Below are positions 14,454 to 16,809 of a DNA stretch of 16,809 bases, in pieces; the stretch's first letter is position 1; every line of letters starts with the position of its first letter. The stretch is from JANXVV01 sp038230975 (GTDB lineage Bacteria > Planctomycetota > Phycisphaerae > Tepidisphaerales > Tepidisphaeraceae). The position numbers and the translations under genes were made by a program. The stretch is from NCBI GenBank assembly GCA_038230975.1, contig JBBRMF010000100.1, positions 1 through 16,809 on the forward strand, read 5' to 3'. A model generated the notes under the pieces. The model made no database searches and was not told the DNA's origin. It saw only the letters and a list, made by a program, of their open reading frames with translations.

Positions 14454-16809
14454 ATGGCCAAACATTCACCTCTTGAATCAATTTTCTTCGCGGCGTTGGA
14501 AAAAAATCCCGATGCCGAGCGCATCGCCTATCTGGATGCGGCCTGCGCCGGAAATGTCGAGTTGCGCCGCGAGGTGGACAAGATGCTTGCCGCAGAGGCA
14601 AAGGCTGGTAGCTTTCTTGAAAAACCCAACCTGCTGGAGGATGTCACTCAATACCAGGCTCCCCGGATCGTCGAAGGACCCGGCACGCTCATAGGTGCCT
14701 ACAAACTGCTGCAGCAAATCGGTGAAGGCGGCATGGGTGTGGTTTTCATGGCCGAGCAGCGGCATCCCATCAAACGGATGGTCGCTCTGAAGATTATTAA
14801 GCCCGGGATGGATACACGGCAGGTTATCGCAAGGTTCGAGGCCGAACGGCAGGCACTGGCGATGATGGATCACCCAAACATCGCCAAGGTTCTCGACGCC
14901 AGCGCCACGGAAACAGGTCGGCCTTACTTTGTGATGGAGCTGGTTAAGGGAATCCCCATCACCCAGTTTTGCGACGAGCGACAACTGAGCATCGGCCAGA
15001 GGCTGTCGCTTTTTGGCGATGTTTGCTCTGCGATCAATCACGCCCATCAAAAAGGTGTGATCCATCGCGACATCAAGCCGTCAAACGTCCTGGTTACGTT
15101 GCATGGCGACAAGTCCGTGGTCAAAGTTATCGACTTCGGCATCGCCAAGGCGACGCAGGGGAAGCTGACCGACAAAACATTGTTTACCCGCTTTGAGCAG
15201 TTCATGGGCACGCCGGTTTACATGTCACCGGAGCAGGCCACGCTCAGTGGACTGGATATCGACACGCGAAGCGACATCTACGCGCTGGGAATATTGCTGT
15301 ATGAATTGCTGACGGGAAATCCACCGTTCGACGCCAAGTCGCTGGCGTCGGCGGGCTATGAGGAAATGCGCAGGATCATTCGGGAAGTTGAACCGCCGAG
15401 ACCTTCGCTGCGATTGAGTACCCTGGCCGGCGATGAACGCACTACGCTGGCCAAAGCCCGGCATATCGAGCCGGGCAAAATCAGCCGGATGGTCGAACCG
15501 GATCTGGACTGGATTGTGATGAAGGCGATCGATAAGGATCGCACGCGTCGCTACGAGACCGCCAATGGATTGGCACAGGATATCGTCCGGTTTCTCGCCA
15601 ACGAGCCCGTCAGCGCAACCCCGCCGACCGCTGGCTATAAGTTCCGCAAATTTGCACGTCGCAATAAAATTGCCCTTCGCACAGGTGCTGGTATTGCAGC
15701 CGTCTTGATCGTCACAACCGCGATCAGTTCATGGCAGGCCGTCCGGGCAACTCGAGCGGAAACGCGTGTAACCAACACCCTTGATGAGCTCCGCGCCACC
15801 GCGCCCGCTTTTGCCGAACAAGCCAGAACGCTTGCGGCCAAAGATCGATTTAGCGAAGCCATCGACAAGCTCGATTACGCGCTTAAATTGCGCCCGGACA
15901 TGCCGGAATATCTCGTCGCCAAGGCGGACTTGCTCGAGTGCCAGTTAAAGCTTTCCGAAGCGGCACTGCTCTACAGGCAAGCATTGCGCATGAAACCGGG
16001 CATTGCTCGCGCGGAAGCATCGGCTACCCTTTGTGAGGAACTTCTCGCCGCGCCTCGCTCGGCGCAGGACAAGCTTACGCGTGAAAGTCTATCGAAACTG
16101 CACGTATTGATGCAGCAGCAACAGCGACCTGCCGCAGAACTGATGCCCGTTGCACGGCTGCTCGGTGAAGAGAAAAAGCTGGTACTGGAATATTGGCTTG
16201 CCCGCTTTGCAGAGTTGCCGATCTCTGCCGACACCCCGCTACAAAAACGCCTCACCGTCCGCGAAGACGGCAAGCTGGCACTGGATCTTAGCGATACGAA
16301 AGTGACTGATCTTTCACCGCTGGCGGGTGCGCCGCTCGCAAGCTTAAATTTGTCGCGCTCCGGAGAACTATCTGATTTGTCTCCGCTGCGGGGCCTCGAC
16401 CTGACCGAGCTCAACGTTAGCTCGACAAATGTATTTGACCTCGGTCCCGTTCGCGAATTGCACTTGCTGGAAAAGCTGGACATTTCGTCCACCAAAGTTT
16501 TCGACCTTTCACCCTTGCGAGCATTACGCCTTAAAAGCCTCCGAGTCCGCAGTTGTCCAATCAACGACCTGAGCCCGGTTCAGGGTATGCAACTGGAAGA
16601 AATGGATCTCCGGGAAACGCGCGTCGCGAATCTCACGCCGCTCATCGGAATGCCAATCAAGATGATTGACCTCACCCGGGCACCGGTGTTGGATTTTTCC
16701 GTGCTATCACAGCTTCCGCTTGAAAAATGCTATCTGCAACATAACCGAATCACGGATCTTTCGGTTCTCCGAGGAAAGCACCTCAAGGAACTTGTACTCT
16801 GGGGATGTA
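14454..16809 (+). CDS. Receptor-like Ser/Thr protein kinase with TPR-like and leucine-rich repeats, runs off the right edge
   Basis: The 785 visible residues form a Hanks-type kinase. The kinase domain spans about 82-385: glycine loop IGEGGMGVV (from 89), lysine K113 in VALKII, catalytic D206 in HRDIKPSNV, D227 in VIDFGIAK and the activation-segment end GTPVYMSPEQA. One membrane segment follows at about 406-426 (ALRTGAGIAAVLIVTTAI). Then come TPR-like helices (about 440-510, FSEAIDKLDYALKLRPDMPE) and, from about 610, leucine-rich repeats of 21-23 residues (LDLSDTKVTDLSPLAGAPL and at least six more), outside the membrane by topology. The ATG at 14454 follows GTGGAG at 6 bases. The N-terminal 80 residues (FAALEKNPDAERIAYLDAAC) are the helical lead usual in kinases paired with this type of ECF sigma. 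The end of the repeats is outside the window. Confidence 0.93.
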   Translation, partial: MAKHSPLESIFFAALEKNPDAERIAYLDAACAGNVELRREVDKMLAAEAKAGSFLEKPNLLEDVTQYQAPRIVEGPGTLIGAYKLLQQIGEGGMGVVFMAEQRHPIKRMVALKIIKPGMDTRQVIARFEAERQALAMMDHPNIAKVLDASATETGRPYFVMELVKGIPITQFCDERQLSIGQRLSLFGDVCSAINHAHQKGVIHRDIKPSNVLVTLHGDKSVVKVIDFGIAKATQGKLTDKTLFTRFEQFMGTPVYMSPEQATLSGLDIDTRSDIYALGILLYELLTGNPPFDAKSLASAGYEEMRRIIREVEPPRPSLRLSTLAGDERTTLAKARHIEPGKISRMVEPDLDWIVMKAIDKDRTRRYETANGLAQDIVRFLANEPVSATPPTAGYKFRKFARRNKIALRTGAGIAAVLIVTTAISSWQAVRATRAETRVTNTLDELRATAPAFAEQARTLAAKDRFSEAIDKLDYALKLRPDMPEYLVAKADLLECQLKLSEAALLYRQALRMKPGIARAEASATLCEELLAAPRSAQDKLTRESLSKLHVLMQQQQRPAAELMPVARLLGEEKKLVLEYWLARFAELPISADTPLQKRLTVREDGKLALDLSDTKVTDLSPLAGAPLASLNLSRSGELSDLSPLRGLDLTELNVSSTNVFDLGPVRELHLLEKLDISSTKVFDLSPLRALRLKSLRVRSCPINDLSPVQGMQLEEMDLRETRVANLTPLIGMPIKMIDLTRAPVLDFSVLSQLPLEKCYLQHNRITDLSVLRGKHLKELVLWGC

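Noticed and set aside
1..16809. CRISPR arrays, transposases, phage genes
   Set aside because: No regularly spaced direct repeats, no DDE/tyrosine recombinase frames and no structural phage proteins were seen.

Overview
The window looks like a chromosomal segment from a planctomycete-type bacterium, possibly a Phycisphaerae-like lineage. The marker gene types are a DUF1549/DUF1553 protein, two PEP-CTERM sorted exoproteins (one made of HAF repeats), an ECF sigma factor of the type abundant in Planctomycetes, a Ser/Thr kinase with a membrane segment and repeat-rich C-terminus, a CPxC zinc-ribbon membrane protein, and a DUF4861 protein. This assignment is inference from gene families; there is no rRNA or tRNA in the window to confirm it.

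Left part (1-2.6 kb): the N-terminal part of gpsA (running off the left edge) and a short ogt-type alkyltransferase lie on the minus strand, separated by a long, perfect, nested inverted repeat (543-618). A zinc-ribbon membrane protein and nuoB follow on the plus strand. nuoB ends at a palindrome that also serves the convergent vapBC module.

Middle (2.5-8.8 kb): a vapBC toxin-antitoxin pair whose toxin has apparently lost its last ~25 residues by a one-base frameshift; a diverged phosphodiesterase resembling EboF of the ebo clusters; a convergent large secreted PA14/Ig-like protein; a divergent secreted DUF4861 protein; and a small PEP-CTERM exoprotein. An imperfect inverted repeat follows the last, and a sequence of the same family is found inside the next gene.

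Right part (8.8-16.8 kb), all on the plus strand: a DUF1549/DUF1553 protein with a CBM-like domain in the middle, a MacB/LolD-type ABC ATPase without its permease, an ECF sigma factor, a HAF-repeat PEP-CTERM protein interrupted by one in-frame TGA, and a receptor-like Ser/Thr kinase with TPR-like and leucine-rich repeats that runs off the right edge. Sigma factor, exoprotein and kinase form a plausible signalling/surface unit.

No CRISPR array, transposase, phage gene or RNA gene was found. I did not find a clear new multi-gene system. The most informative oddities are the in-frame stop in the HAF/PEP-CTERM gene, the frameshifted VapC tail, the inverted-repeat families (one captured in coding sequence), and the phosphodiesterase with replaced metal ligands. 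Every intergenic stretch is shorter than 300 bases; those with recognisable structure are listed.
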